From: Akkermansia sp.
GTDB taxonomy: Bacteria > Verrucomicrobiota > Verrucomicrobiia > Verrucomicrobiales > Akkermansiaceae
Length of the DNA: 64,000 nt
Reading direction: 5' to 3'
NCBI GenBank assembly: GCA_017521405.1
Contig: JAFXCP010000023.1
Coordinates: 1-64,000, forward strand
Under the pieces are notes generated by a model. The model did not search any database and was not told the origin of the DNA. It worked only from the letters and a program-made list of their open reading frames with translations. The position numbers and the translations under genes were made by a program. Positions 18,814 to 27,741 of this stretch are shown here, piece by piece (position 1 is the first letter of the stretch; each line of letters starts with the position of its first letter).

Positions 18814-19695
18814 ATGGCCAGGCAAGCATTAGGAAAAGGGCTCAGCGCTCTCATCATGAAGAAAAACGAGGCGGTTAACCCCGTGGATACGGTGGTGGAT
18901 ACGGACCGCGTCATTCTTGCAAATGTGGGGGATATTAAGCCCTCCCCCTTCCAGCCTCGTCGGCACTTTGATGAGCAACAGATTGAAGAACTGGCCTCAT
19001 CCATCCGGGAGCGCGGGCTGGTGCAGCCTCTCATTGTCCGCAAGGTGGATGGCCAGTTTGAGTTGATTGCCGGTGAGCGCCGACTGCGTGCCGTTACCAG
19101 CTTAGGGCATTCCACGGTCAAAGTTGTGGTACACGAGGCAAGCGACCAAGAGGTAGCCGAGCTTGCGCTTATTGAGAACTTGCAGCGTGCAGACCTCACC
19201 CCCCTGGAAGAGGCGGAGCAATACCGTCTGCTGCAGGAGCGCTTTGGGATGAAGCAGGAAACCATAGCCAAGCATGTGGGGAAATCCCGAGCAGCTATTG
19301 CCAACATGGTGCGGCTGCTGGAACTGGCGGAACCCGTGCGCGGACTGTTGGAGCAAGGTCAGATTACCGTGGGGCATGCGAAAGTGCTGCTCATGCTCAA
19401 GGATGGGGAGCAGCAAACCTATGCCGCCCGCAAGGTGGCACGCGGTACCCTCACCGTGCGCCAAACGGAACAGCTTGTGCGTAATATGCTGAACCCGGAG
19501 CCGGAAACCAAGCCCGAGCCCCCCGCCCTGCCCCCGGCTTATGCCCGGGTATGTTCCCAGCTTTCCCACGATTTTGGCACCCGTGTCAACATTTCCATGA
19601 AAGGCAAGAACAATGGCATTATCGAAATTCCTTATGCCGGGCGTGAGGATTTGGTGCGTATTCTGCAAATTTTCGGTATCAGCGAAAACATTTAA
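18814..19695 (+). CDS. parB: ParB/Spo0J-family chromosome partitioning protein
   Basis: ParB binds centromere-like parS sites and works with a ParA ATPase in chromosome segregation. From the chosen start (MARQALGKGLSALI, the classic ParB N-terminus) it has 293 residues. The nuclease-like/CTPase domain shows IKPSPFQPRRHFDEQQIEELASSI, PLIVRKV and the GERRLRA motif. NLQRADLTPLEEAEQYRLL and the helix-turn-helix QETIAKHVGKSRAAIANMVRLLEL follow, then a C-terminal dimerisation region. An upstream in-frame extension would start inside the -35 box. No parA lies next to it, which is unusual. A palindrome lies just before its promoter. Confidence 0.92.
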   Translation: MARQALGKGLSALIMKKNEAVNPVDTVVDTDRVILANVGDIKPSPFQPRRHFDEQQIEELASSIRERGLVQPLIVRKVDGQFELIAGERRLRAVTSLGHSTVKVVVHEASDQEVAELALIENLQRADLTPLEEAEQYRLLQERFGMKQETIAKHVGKSRAAIANMVRLLELAEPVRGLLEQGQITVGHAKVLLMLKDGEQQTYAARKVARGTLTVRQTEQLVRNMLNPEPETKPEPPALPPAYARVCSQLSHDFGTRVNISMKGKNNGIIEIPYAGREDLVRILQIFGISENI

Positions 19696-19701
19696 TTTCC
19701 C

Positions 19702-20631
19702 ATGCAGTTACGGCATGTTCTCCTCCCCTTGGCCGCAGCATGCCTGCTTGCCGGCTGCGGTAAGGAGGATGCCGCTTCCCGGCCTCTTCCCCGCAAGGAG
19801 CCTCCCACACAACTAGTGGAGCAAGAGTCCTATTGCGGGGAGAATGCCTACATCCATTGTGCGGCCATTTGCTCCTTGGGACCGCGCATAAGCGGCACCC
19901 CTGCATACGAAGCCCAGTTGGATTACCTGCAAAAGCATTTGGAAAGCGCGGGCTGGACGGTTTACCGCGATGTCTTTAGTGTCCGAGGGGTGCGGATGAC
20001 AAATTTGCGTGCGATATGGGGGGATGCCTCCGCCCCTCGCCCCATGCTGCTTAGCTGCCACATCGATACCAAGCGCAACGTAGCGCCGGATTTCATCAGT
20101 GCGGATGATGGTGCCAGCGGAGCTGCCTGCCTACTGGAGTTGGCACGCGTACTCTCCGGGAAAGCAGAAACAGCCAAACAAACAGAACTGATTTTTCTGG
20201 ATGGGGAAGAATCTTTTGCGCCGCGCATGAGCAGCAGCGATGGGCTTTATGGCTCCACTTACGATGTGGCACGCCGCAAGGGCGCACTGCCCCGCTGGCA
20301 GCTCAATCTGGATATGGTGGGAGGAAGAAATAAAATCATCGCCATTCCCGGGTTGGATACTTCGCAGTACATGTACGACCAGTACGAACGAGCCAGAAAA
20401 GCATTGCGCTTTCCGGAGACGCGCTGGACAGCTTGGCCGGACAGCTATTTGGATGACCACCGACCCTATCTCGAAGCGGGGGTAGATTCCCTCAACCTCA
20501 TTGCCCACTTTGTGGGCTCCGATTGGTGGCACACCACCCGGGACAATATGGAGCGCATCTGCCCCCGCTCACTCCGCGAGACGGGGGAAATGGTGCTGCA
20601 ACTTCTGCGGCAGATTTTGCCCTCAGCGTAA
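19702..20631 (+). CDS. M28-family metallopeptidase / glutaminyl-peptide cyclotransferase-like lipoprotein
   Basis: A 309-residue lipoprotein with signal peptide and lipobox LLAGC, so it acts outside the cytoplasm. The M28 zinc aminopeptidase fold is evident: SLGPRISGTPAYEAQLDYL, then metal ligands in LLSCHIDTKRN (His), ADDGASGAACLLELAR (Asp), FLDGEES (Glu), NLDMVGG (Asp) and WWHTTRDN (His). The DDHRPYLEAGVDSLNLI and WHTTRDN contexts are closer to glutaminyl cyclases, which form N-terminal pyroglutamate, than to general aminopeptidases. It starts 6 nt after parB and is probably co-transcribed. It converges with the PDZ gene, overlapping its 3' end by nine bases. Confidence 0.83.
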   Translation: MQLRHVLLPLAAACLLAGCGKEDAASRPLPRKEPPTQLVEQESYCGENAYIHCAAICSLGPRISGTPAYEAQLDYLQKHLESAGWTVYRDVFSVRGVRMTNLRAIWGDASAPRPMLLSCHIDTKRNVAPDFISADDGASGAACLLELARVLSGKAETAKQTELIFLDGEESFAPRMSSSDGLYGSTYDVARRKGALPRWQLNLDMVGGRNKIIAIPGLDTSQYMYDQYERARKALRFPETRWTAWPDSYLDDHRPYLEAGVDSLNLIAHFVGSDWWHTTRDNMERICPRSLRETGEMVLQLLRQILPSA

Positions 20632-21405
20632 GCTTTGCAAGCGTTTCAGCAGAGCCTCCGGCAGGGCATTTCTTTGCTCCGGAGTGTCCAAACCACCCTG
20701 AAAACCTACCTTTCCTTCCTTATCGTACACATACAGGGTGAGCTTTTTGTTAGCCCCATGCAGTACGATAATGCCCTCCGCATCCCGGAACTGCACCGTA
20801 GCTTCCCCGGCTTCGCCCAGCATCCAGCCCCGACCGGTGGGATTCGCATCCCGCGCTAAATTACGGATAGCCTGCAACTCCTCCGTCACAGCAAGCGGCT
20901 GCATATCCCCCGGCAGGGAGGCAAGCAAATCGCAGAGTTTCCGGCGGTGTTCTTCCATACGGCGGCGTATTTCCGGAGAAATCACAAGGGGACGCAGCAT
21001 GCGGTCTCCCCCCACAGCCTCATCCGGGCGGGAAGAACCGGAGAAACGAGCTTGCGGGCGTACACGCAGTACCACCTCCCGCCGCAAGCGTTCCCCTTTG
21101 CGTACAAACTCCACAGGCAGAGCATCCCCGGGCTTTGCAGCCAGAAGTATGGCTCTCAAATCGCTTTTACAGCGCACGGGTTTACCGGCTGCGGAGAGCA
21201 GGATATCCCCCGTGTGCAAACCGGCTGCATGGGCGGGGCTACCGGGGCGCACAGCACGCACCGCCACACCCTGCTCCACGGAGGCATGCTCACACATAGC
21301 GGGGGAAAGCTCCTCCGGCACCACGCCAAAAAGCACGCCGGGGCGTTCCTGAGCATGGAGCAAACTCCCGGCCAATAAAAGGCTTGCTAAGGTTCTGAGC
21401 ATCAT
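20623..21405 (-). CDS. Secreted PDZ-domain protein of the sigma-factor operon
   Basis: A 260-residue protein with an N-terminal signal peptide (MMLRTLASLLLAGSLLHAQ). A PDZ domain spans roughly residues 40-115 and includes VRAVRPGSPAHAAGLHTGDILLSAAGKPV and VEFVRKGERLRREVVLRV. The C-terminal half has no recognisable protease triad, so it is not an HtrA protease. The start is set by the ATGATG junction, in which the anti-sigma stop TGA lies inside the overlap. It is third in an ECF sigma / anti-sigma / PDZ operon, suggesting that it senses or modulates an envelope signal, as PDZ proteins do in sigma-E-type systems. This role is inference. Confidence 0.75.
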   Translation of the reverse strand: MMLRTLASLLLAGSLLHAQERPGVLFGVVPEELSPAMCEHASVEQGVAVRAVRPGSPAHAAGLHTGDILLSAAGKPVRCKSDLRAILLAAKPGDALPVEFVRKGERLRREVVLRVRPQARFSGSSRPDEAVGGDRMLRPLVISPEIRRRMEEHRRKLCDLLASLPGDMQPLAVTEELQAIRNLARDANPTGRGWMLGEAGEATVQFRDAEGIIVLHGANKKLTLYVYDKEGKVGFQGGLDTPEQRNALPEALLKRLQSLR

Positions 21406-21950
21406 AACACTTCCTCCTCTATCTCCACGCAAGTACGATTCGGGACACGCACCACAATCGTGGCCTCGTCCCCGGCGGATTCCAGCACAAAAGCATCCTC
21501 GTACACCACCTCGTAGCTACGAGTAGGCACACCATCCGCCTCCCAGCGCACCCCATTATCCAAGCAGCGAGCCTCGATAATGTTCCGGCTTACTAACCCA
21601 CGTGCAGGCGTATCTGCCACAGCATTCCCGGAAAAAAACAATCCCCCGCCGGCGGCACAAAGCGCAAGAGCCGCCGCAGCAGCACCCCAGCGATTCGACC
21701 ACCTGCGATAAAAGGGGCGCCGCCTATCCTCCGCCGCTTGCAGGCACATGCTTACATTGAGATTGCGCTCCATACGAGCGGGCATGGGAGCAGGTGTAAG
21801 CATACGGAGCTTATCCTCCATTTTGCGAATCTCCGTTTCCTCTGCAGAGGCAGCATTCATTGCCTCCAGCAAGCGAGTCTTGAGCCCCGACGGCATGGGA
21901 GTCGCATCCAGTTGAGTAGGAATAACAGAATCTTTATCGGTAGGCATCAT
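21402..21950 (-). CDS. Probable membrane anti-sigma factor
   Basis: A 182-residue protein with a cytoplasmic N-terminal part rich in charged helices (AMNAASAEETEIRKMEDKLRML). One transmembrane helix (WGAAAAALALCAAGGGLFFSG, about residues 88-108) precedes a periplasmic C-terminal domain of about 70 residues. This topology and the one-base overlap with the sigma gene directly upstream (shared base 21950) are typical of anti-sigma factors cognate to ECF sigma factors. No zinc-binding ZAS motif (HxxxCxxC) is evident. The PDZ gene downstream overlaps it by four bases. Confidence 0.65.
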   Translation of the reverse strand: MMPTDKDSVIPTQLDATPMPSGLKTRLLEAMNAASAEETEIRKMEDKLRMLTPAPMPARMERNLNVSMCLQAAEDRRRPFYRRWSNRWGAAAAALALCAAGGGLFFSGNAVADTPARGLVSRNIIEARCLDNGVRWEADGVPTRSYEVVYEDAFVLESAGDEATIVVRVPNRTCVEIEEEVL

Positions 21951-22516
21951 CAGCTTTCTAAAGGGTTTTGCGCTAATTCCTTCCGCATTGCATTCAATGC
22001 ATAACGGTATCGGGAGGTAATGGTAGCCAGTTTATTATCGGTCATGTCGGCAATTTCCTGAAAACTATATTCTCCCCATATACGAAGAATGACCACTTCC
22101 GCAAACTCCGGAGAGAGCTTGCGCAGCAGTTTTTCAACACGAACCCGCATATATTCACTATCCGCAGCCGCACTCAGCCAAGGCGTTTCCTCCTCCCCTT
22201 CCTTGAGTGTTTCCTGCTGCCGGGCTGCATAATGGCGGCGTACATCCTCGCGGCGACCTAAATCCATGGCCTTATGGCGGATGGCGGTGTACACATAGGC
22301 CGGCCACTGCTCCTGCGTGCCGCTAAACGAGCCGGATTCCACGGCATGCACCAGCTGCACCAAAGCCTCCTGCAACACATCCTCGGCATCGGCCTCGCGG
22401 CGTGTTTGCTGGCGGGCATAGAGCAACAAGCGCGAGCCGTACTCCTCCAACCAAGCCGTCCAATCCGGCGCAGAAGGGCGGCGATACGCTGTTGCGTGGG
22501 AATTCATGTCTTTCAT
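21950..22516 (-). CDS. ECF-type RNA polymerase sigma factor
   Basis: A 188-residue sigma-70 family protein with only regions 2 and 4. Region 2 is YARQQTRREADAEDVLQEALVQLVHAVESGSF followed by WPAYVYTAIRHKAMDLGRRE. Region 4 is LRKLSPEFAEVVILRIWGEYSFQEIADMTDNKLATITSRYRYALNAMRKEL, with a clear helix-turn-helix. It starts a three-gene operon with a membrane anti-sigma factor and a secreted PDZ protein, so it probably responds to an envelope condition. Which promoters it uses cannot be told. A start three codons later (22507) is possible. Confidence 0.9.
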   Translation of the reverse strand: MKDMNSHATAYRRPSAPDWTAWLEEYGSRLLLYARQQTRREADAEDVLQEALVQLVHAVESGSFSGTQEQWPAYVYTAIRHKAMDLGRREDVRRHYAARQQETLKEGEEETPWLSAAADSEYMRVRVEKLLRKLSPEFAEVVILRIWGEYSFQEIADMTDNKLATITSRYRYALNAMRKELAQNPLES

Positions 22517-22565
22517 CTCTGAGGCGCGCTAAAAGTCTTGTTTTATTTAATGGAAAAAGAAAATC

Positions 22566-22597
22566 GGTGCGTATACGCAATTTTACGCATACGCACC
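22566..22597 (-). terminator. Probable terminator of aspS
   Basis: The arms GGTGCGTATACG and CGCATACGCACC pair with one wobble. On the minus strand the hairpin is followed by the T-rich GATTTTCTTTTT. It separates aspS from the sigma-factor operon. Confidence 0.65.
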
Positions 22598-22629
22598 AAA
22601 GAAATCGGATTCAACCGAGGCTTACATAC

Positions 22630-24477
22630 TTAGGCCTGCTGCTCCGCTGCGGCTTTTTCAGCCTCCAGCTTTTGGCGGAGTTTCTCCGGGAGTTTCACCT
22701 GAATATGCACATCGCGCAACTGGTTCGGCTCTGCCGGTGCAGGAGACTCGCTCATGAGGTCCGCACCACGGTTGTTCTTCGGGAAGGCGATTACCTCGCG
22801 GATGGATTCGCACTTGCCGATGAGCATCACCACGCGATCCAAGCCCAACGCCAAGCCGCCATGGGGAGGTGCACCGAAGGAGAATGCGGCCAGCAAGTGC
22901 CCGAACTGCTCCTGAATGGTGGCATCGTCCAGCCCGAGCGCACGGAAGGTCGCATCCTGCAATTCCTTCTCGTGGATACGGATGGAACCGCCGCCCAGCT
23001 CATTACCGTTGAAGATGACATCGTATGCCTCGGCGCAGATGTCGGTGGAAATCTCGCCTTTGAGTACCTTTTCCACATCCTCCGGCACCGGGCGGGTGAA
23101 GGGGTGGTGAATGGCGCAGAAGCGCTGCTCCTCCTCATCCCAGCCAAAGAGCGGGAAGCGGTTCACCCAGAAGAGGTCCACCTCGTCGTTGCCCTTGAGG
23201 ATTTCCATGAAATCTGCACAGGCAAGGCGCACTCGCCCCAAAATGGTGCAGCTTTCTTCCCACGGGCCTGCGGCGAAGAAGATGCAGTCCCCGCTCTCAA
23301 TGTTGAGGCGTGCTTTAAGTGCATCGATTTCGGCATCCGTAAGGCGCTTAGTGATGGGGCTCTTCCAGCCATCGCGGTCATTCACATCGCGCACCTTAAT
23401 ATAAGCCAAGCCTTTAGCGCCGGCCTCCACGGCCGTCTGAGTCAACGAATCCACCTGTCCCACGGAGGGATTAAAGCCCTTGGCATTGATGGCCTTCACC
23501 ACACCGCCATTTGCAATGGCAGAGGAGAACACGCGGAAATCACTCGTAGCGAAAATATCGGAGCAATCCGTCAGCTTCATCTCGAAGCGGCGTTCCGGCT
23601 TATCGGAACCGTATTGGTCCATGGCCTCGCGCCACGTCATCCGCGGGAAAGGAATGGTAATATCGCGCCCCACGGATTCCTTAAACACGCGCTGGAGCAT
23701 ATTCTCAATCCACGAGTACACATCCTCCGGGGTGATGAAGGATGCCTCAATATCAATCTGAGTGAACTCCGGCTGGCGGTCTGCGCGGAGGTCCTCATCG
23801 CGGAAGCAACGAGCCACTTGGAAGTACTTCTCCATACCGGCCACCATCAACAGCTGTTTGTACTGCTGGGGAGCCTGCGGCAGCGCATAAAAAGCACCGG
23901 GGGAAAGGCGGCTGGGCACCAAGAAGTCGCGTGCGCCCTCCGGGGTACTCTTGGAAAGAATGGGCGTCTCAATCTCCAGGAAGCCTTGCTCATCGAGGTA
24001 ATCGCGCATCGTCTTCGTGATACGGTGGCGCAAAATCATATTGCGCTGCATAGCCGGGCGGCGCAAATCCAGGAAACGGTACTTGAGGCGGATATCCTCG
24101 TTAGCAATGTTGCGATCCAGCTGGAAAGGCAGCACCGCCGCCGGGTTAAGCACTGTAAGCGCAGAGGCTTCCACCTCAATCTCACCGGTAGCCAAATCGG
24201 GGTTTGTGGCATCCACCTCATCCGTCTTAAGACGCCCCACTACCTTACCCTGCACCCGGATGACACTCTCCACACGAAGAGCCTCTGCACGGCGGGCAAG
24301 CTCGGCATCATTCTCGGGGTGGAACACTACCTGAGTTTTGCCGGCACGGTCGCGAAGATCGATGAAGATTACACCGCCGTGGTCGCGCACGGTGTCCACC
24401 CAGCCCACAAGGGAAACAGATTTGTCCACATCGCCGAGCCGCAATTCATCGCAGGTATGAGAACGATAACTATTCAT
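22630..24477 (-). CDS. aspS: Aspartyl-tRNA synthetase
   Basis: This enzyme charges tRNA-Asp. The 615 residues fit the long bacterial-type AspRS. It has an N-terminal OB-fold (SVSLVGWVDTVRDHGGVIFIDLRDRAGKTQVVF), motif 1 near FLEIETPILSKSTPEGARDFLVPSR and motif 2 RCFRDEDLRADRQPEFTQID. A bacterial GAD insertion lies in the middle, and motif 3 is GGLALGLDRVVMLI. A C-terminal extension rich in Lys, Glu and Ala is seen. An asparaginyl-tRNA synthetase gene is also present in this window, so the enzyme need not make Asp-tRNA-Asn. The promoter lies about 60 nt upstream at 24540-24567. Confidence 0.96.
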   Translation of the reverse strand: MNSYRSHTCDELRLGDVDKSVSLVGWVDTVRDHGGVIFIDLRDRAGKTQVVFHPENDAELARRAEALRVESVIRVQGKVVGRLKTDEVDATNPDLATGEIEVEASALTVLNPAAVLPFQLDRNIANEDIRLKYRFLDLRRPAMQRNMILRHRITKTMRDYLDEQGFLEIETPILSKSTPEGARDFLVPSRLSPGAFYALPQAPQQYKQLLMVAGMEKYFQVARCFRDEDLRADRQPEFTQIDIEASFITPEDVYSWIENMLQRVFKESVGRDITIPFPRMTWREAMDQYGSDKPERRFEMKLTDCSDIFATSDFRVFSSAIANGGVVKAINAKGFNPSVGQVDSLTQTAVEAGAKGLAYIKVRDVNDRDGWKSPITKRLTDAEIDALKARLNIESGDCIFFAAGPWEESCTILGRVRLACADFMEILKGNDEVDLFWVNRFPLFGWDEEEQRFCAIHHPFTRPVPEDVEKVLKGEISTDICAEAYDVIFNGNELGGGSIRIHEKELQDATFRALGLDDATIQEQFGHLLAAFSFGAPPHGGLALGLDRVVMLIGKCESIREVIAFPKNNRGADLMSESPAPAEPNQLRDVHIQVKLPEKLRQKLEAEKAAAEQQA

Positions 24478-24539
24478 AGTAAAAAGCTTATAATAAAATG
24501 GGAACGCCGGGGCACAGAGCTACCGGCGGAGCGGCGTCA

Positions 24540-24567
24540 ATTCTACCCATTCTACGTTAATTGTCAA
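24540..24567 (-). promoter_or_regulatory. Promoter of aspS
   Basis: Consensus TTGACA, a 16-bp spacer and TAGAAT on the minus strand, about 63 nt upstream of the aspS ATG. Confidence 0.7.
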
Positions 24568-24592
24568 GCCTGTTTTATGAGAGTTCCCGGCA

Positions 24593-27058
24593 TTAGCCGC
24601 GCGAATGAGGAGCGGCAGAAAAGAAACCGGGGAGAGGCGGGCCGGCATAAGTAATTCGGCCGCCCTCGGCACCGGCGCCGGGGCCAAGTTCCACCACATA
24701 ATCAGCCCGGGAGAGAAGCCCCTCGTTATGCTCGATGCAAAGGATAGTATGCCCGGCTGCACGGAGGCGGAAAAGAGCCCGCAGCAAAAGCTCCAATTCA
24801 GCAAAATGGAGGCCGGTGCTGGGTTCATCCAAAATAATCAGATATTTTTCTCCCGTCTGGCGCCCGCGCTTGGGGGAGGTTTTCGCCAAATAGGTGGCTA
24901 ATTTCACGCGTTGAGATTCGCCGCCGGAGAGCGTGGTAACGGAGCGGTCCAAAGGCAAATACCCCAGACCCAGCTCCTGCAAAGCACGCAAGATGGCTGC
25001 GGCCTGCGGTATGGATTCCAGCAATTCCAGTGCCTCATCCACCGAAAGGGAAAGCAACTGTGCAATGGAACGGCCGCGCCAAGTAACTTCCAAGGTTTCG
25101 CGATTATAACGGGCTCCGCGGCAGGCATCGCACTCGGTGTGTAAATCCGCCAGAAAATTCATATCCACTTGCAAGCTGCCGGTACCGCCGCAGCGCTCGC
25201 AGCGGCCGCCGCGTACATTCAGGGAAAAGCGGGCAGCCGTATATCCACGCTGTCGGGAAAGCGGCAAAGCTGCGTAAAGGGGGCGCAGCACATCCAGCAG
25301 CCCGGTGGCTGTGGCCGGGGTGGAACGCGGAGAGCTGCCCAGCGGGCTCTGGTCCACCAGCACAGCACGTGCAATTTCCTCTGCTCCCTGCACTTTTCCT
25401 TCTCGGAAGGCAGGTAGCAGGCACTCATGTACCAGAGTGCTTTTTCCCGAGCCGCCGGGGCCGGATAAGCAGCTAAGCGTGCCCAAGGGAATACGAAAAT
25501 CCACATTCTTCAGGTTCCGAGCGGAGGCATGGGGCAAGTGCAGCCATGGGCAAGCAGAGAGATTCCGGGGTTCCACCTCCGGCAAGGCACGCCTACCGGA
25601 GAGCCAAGCCCCCGTGGGAGAATGCGGGTGTTGCAGCAATTCCCCGTAACTTCCCTGGGCCAATATACAACCACCGGCGGGGCCACTGCCGGGGCCCATC
25701 TCCACGAGATAATCCGCCGCAGCCAGCAGCTGGGCATCATGCTCCACCACAAGAATTGTGTTTCCCTTATCGCGCAGGCGAAGCAGAGCCTTTATTAGGC
25801 GGGAGGTCTCGCGCGGGTGCAGTCCTATGGTGGGTTCGTCCAGAATATAAAGCACGCCGGAAAGCCCCCCGCCAATTTGTCCGGCAAGGCGGGCACGTTG
25901 CAATTCTCCCCCGGATAGGGTATTCGCCGCGCGGGAAAGGCTCAGATACCCCAAGCCGAGTTCCAGCAGGCACTCCATGCGGTGGCGCAAACTCCCCAAA
26001 GGAGCCTGCAAGGCCTCCCGAAAGGCCGGAGGAATGACCAAATGCTCCAGCATGGCGTAATTTTCCTGCACCGGGAGGTCGCAAAAGGCTCCCAAGTTCC
26101 ATTCCTGTTTGCCGAAGAGAAGAGTTACCGCAAGAGCTGTCGGATTCAGGCGCATGCCGTGGCATGCAGGGCAAAGTTCCGTCTGCCGGGCTCGCGTTTC
26201 CACCGTACCCAGGCCGGCACAATGCGGGCATGCCCCGGCGGAGGAGAAATGGGAAAACATGCTTGGTGATAAATCCGGCAGGGTAAAGCCGGTTTCCGGA
26301 TTACGATAGCGCGTATGGTAAGCAAGCAGCTTCTCCTCCTCCCCGCGGGCTTGCACCAGCACCCTGATTTCCTCCGGGCTTAGGCGCAAAGCCGCCTGCA
26401 CAGAATCCGCCACGCGGGATTCCACCCCGGTTCGCAATACGATGCGGTCCACCACCAGCTCGCACACGGACTCCGGCGCGGGGGGAGCCTGTTCCAGCTC
26501 ATCCAGTTCGCGAATAACGCCATCCACCCGCACGCGAAGGTAGCCCTGTTTACGGAGCATCAGGATGGAGGATTCAGCCTCCTGCGCGAAAGCCGCTTGG
26601 AGGGGAGCCAAAAGGGTTAGGCGCGCATCCGGCGCCAAGGAGCATATTTGTGTGGTGATTTCTTCCGGGCTCAGGCGGCTCAAAGTCTCGCCGGTATGCG
26701 GATCGTGCGGCACGCCAATGGCGGCGTATAGGATGCGCAGGTAATCCAAGGTTTCCGTAAGGGACCCCAACACCGTGCGGGATTGCCCGGGCGGCAGGTG
26801 CTGCTCTAGGCATAAGGCCGGGGGCAAGCCCTCGATACTCTCCACGCGCGGTTTTTCCGGGCGAGCCAGCAGGCGCCGGGCACCGGGAGAAAGGCAATCC
26901 AAAAAGCGCCGCCGACTTTCGGCAAACAAGGTATCGAAAGCCAATGTGCTTTTGCCGGAGCCACTGGGTCCCACCAGAGCAATCAGCTTCCCTGCGGGTA
27001 AATCCAAATCTACATGGCGCAGGGTATTTTGGGAAGCTCCGCGAATGCGTATATCCAT
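24593..27058 (-). CDS. Shortened UvrA paralogue (UvrA2-like ABC ATPase)
   Basis: An 821-residue protein with the UvrA double-ABC layout. It has Walker A GPSGSGKST (about residue 31), signature LSGGELQRARLAGQ, DEPTIGLHPRE, a second Walker A GPGGSGKST, signature LSGGESQRVKLATYLA and DEPSTGLH. Two zinc modules are intact: CPHC...CPACHG and CERCGGTG...CDACRGARYN. Canonical UvrA is about 940 residues and has a further zinc site in the UvrB-contact region, PHCPxCG. Here that reads PHDPHTG, so the ligands are lost. This points to a specialised UvrA2-like protein (drug or lesion tolerance) rather than the main excision-repair UvrA. No uvrB or uvrC is nearby. Confidence 0.82.
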   Translation of the reverse strand: MDIRIRGASQNTLRHVDLDLPAGKLIALVGPSGSGKSTLAFDTLFAESRRRFLDCLSPGARRLLARPEKPRVESIEGLPPALCLEQHLPPGQSRTVLGSLTETLDYLRILYAAIGVPHDPHTGETLSRLSPEEITTQICSLAPDARLTLLAPLQAAFAQEAESSILMLRKQGYLRVRVDGVIRELDELEQAPPAPESVCELVVDRIVLRTGVESRVADSVQAALRLSPEEIRVLVQARGEEEKLLAYHTRYRNPETGFTLPDLSPSMFSHFSSAGACPHCAGLGTVETRARQTELCPACHGMRLNPTALAVTLLFGKQEWNLGAFCDLPVQENYAMLEHLVIPPAFREALQAPLGSLRHRMECLLELGLGYLSLSRAANTLSGGELQRARLAGQIGGGLSGVLYILDEPTIGLHPRETSRLIKALLRLRDKGNTILVVEHDAQLLAAADYLVEMGPGSGPAGGCILAQGSYGELLQHPHSPTGAWLSGRRALPEVEPRNLSACPWLHLPHASARNLKNVDFRIPLGTLSCLSGPGGSGKSTLVHECLLPAFREGKVQGAEEIARAVLVDQSPLGSSPRSTPATATGLLDVLRPLYAALPLSRQRGYTAARFSLNVRGGRCERCGGTGSLQVDMNFLADLHTECDACRGARYNRETLEVTWRGRSIAQLLSLSVDEALELLESIPQAAAILRALQELGLGYLPLDRSVTTLSGGESQRVKLATYLAKTSPKRGRQTGEKYLIILDEPSTGLHFAELELLLRALFRLRAAGHTILCIEHNEGLLSRADYVVELGPGAGAEGGRITYAGPPLPGFFSAAPHSRG

Positions 27059-27073
27059 AGCCGGAAGCGTGCT

Positions 27074-27712
27074 TTAATATGAATCGTTCCCGACATAGCG
27101 CCCACCGGGGCGCACCTCAATATCCGGGCATTTACAATTCCCTTCCAGCACAGCCCCGCGATACACCGTTACCTTCTTTTTTGCCTGCAATATGCCGGAG
27201 AGTTGCCCGTACACCTCCACCTCCTCAGCCGCAGCACCGCTTCCAAGCTCCAACTGTACCCCTTTATCCACCACAAGGCGCCGCGCACTGATGGTGCCGC
27301 CCACACGGGTGGATTCGCAAAAACGCAAGGTGCCGGAGCAACGAAATGAGCCGGAAACGCGCCCCTCCACCTCCATATGGCGGCACACCACGGAAAGATG
27401 GGACAACACCGTATCCGGCTGCACATGCACATCCCCGAGAGTCCGTACCGTCAGCCGGCGGGAACCGGGGCGAATCTCTACGTCCGCCATGTTCAAATGA
27501 GCATGGCAGTGGATACAATTAGCAGACAGTGCTGCGGAAGGCACTCGGGATTTACTGCCGCACTCGTAGCAAATTACCTCCCGCGTGGGTACCTGCACTC
27601 GGGAGTCCCCCCCCCGAAACGAGGTGAGCGCCACCCTGCGGTCGCGCTCACCTGCCGGCAGCAAACCGGAATCGGACGGAACGACAATGGGTTCTGTCTT
27701 GAACTCCGGCAT
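27074..27712 (-). CDS. Bactofilin-like protein with an N-terminal zinc ribbon
   Basis: A 212-residue protein. After a basic N-terminal tail, residues about 48-70 contain CYEC...CIHCH, a treble-clef or zinc-ribbon pattern. The rest is a repetitive beta-rich domain (VEGRVSGSFRCSGTLRF, VGGTISARRLVVDKGVQLELG, VEVYGQLSGILQAKKKVTVYRGAVLEGNC). These short hydrophobic repeats with Gly turns are typical of the bactofilin beta-helix. It lies downstream of a second bactofilin gene on the same strand (gap 29 nt), so the two probably copolymerise or partner. A zinc ribbon fused to a bactofilin is unusual. It may help recruit the polymer to a partner, which is inference. Confidence 0.72.
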   Translation of the reverse strand: MPEFKTEPIVVPSDSGLLPAGERDRRVALTSFRGGDSRVQVPTREVICYECGSKSRVPSAALSANCIHCHAHLNMADVEIRPGSRRLTVRTLGDVHVQPDTVLSHLSVVCRHMEVEGRVSGSFRCSGTLRFCESTRVGGTISARRLVVDKGVQLELGSGAAAEEVEVYGQLSGILQAKKKVTVYRGAVLEGNCKCPDIEVRPGGRYVGNDSY

Positions 27713-27741
27713 ACGCTGCGCTCACAAATTCCGGCACGGAA

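Noticed and set aside
22402-24654. 750-codon frame antisense to aspS and the sigma-factor gene
   Set aside because: It overlaps two certain genes on the other strand; the composition is typical of a mirror frame.
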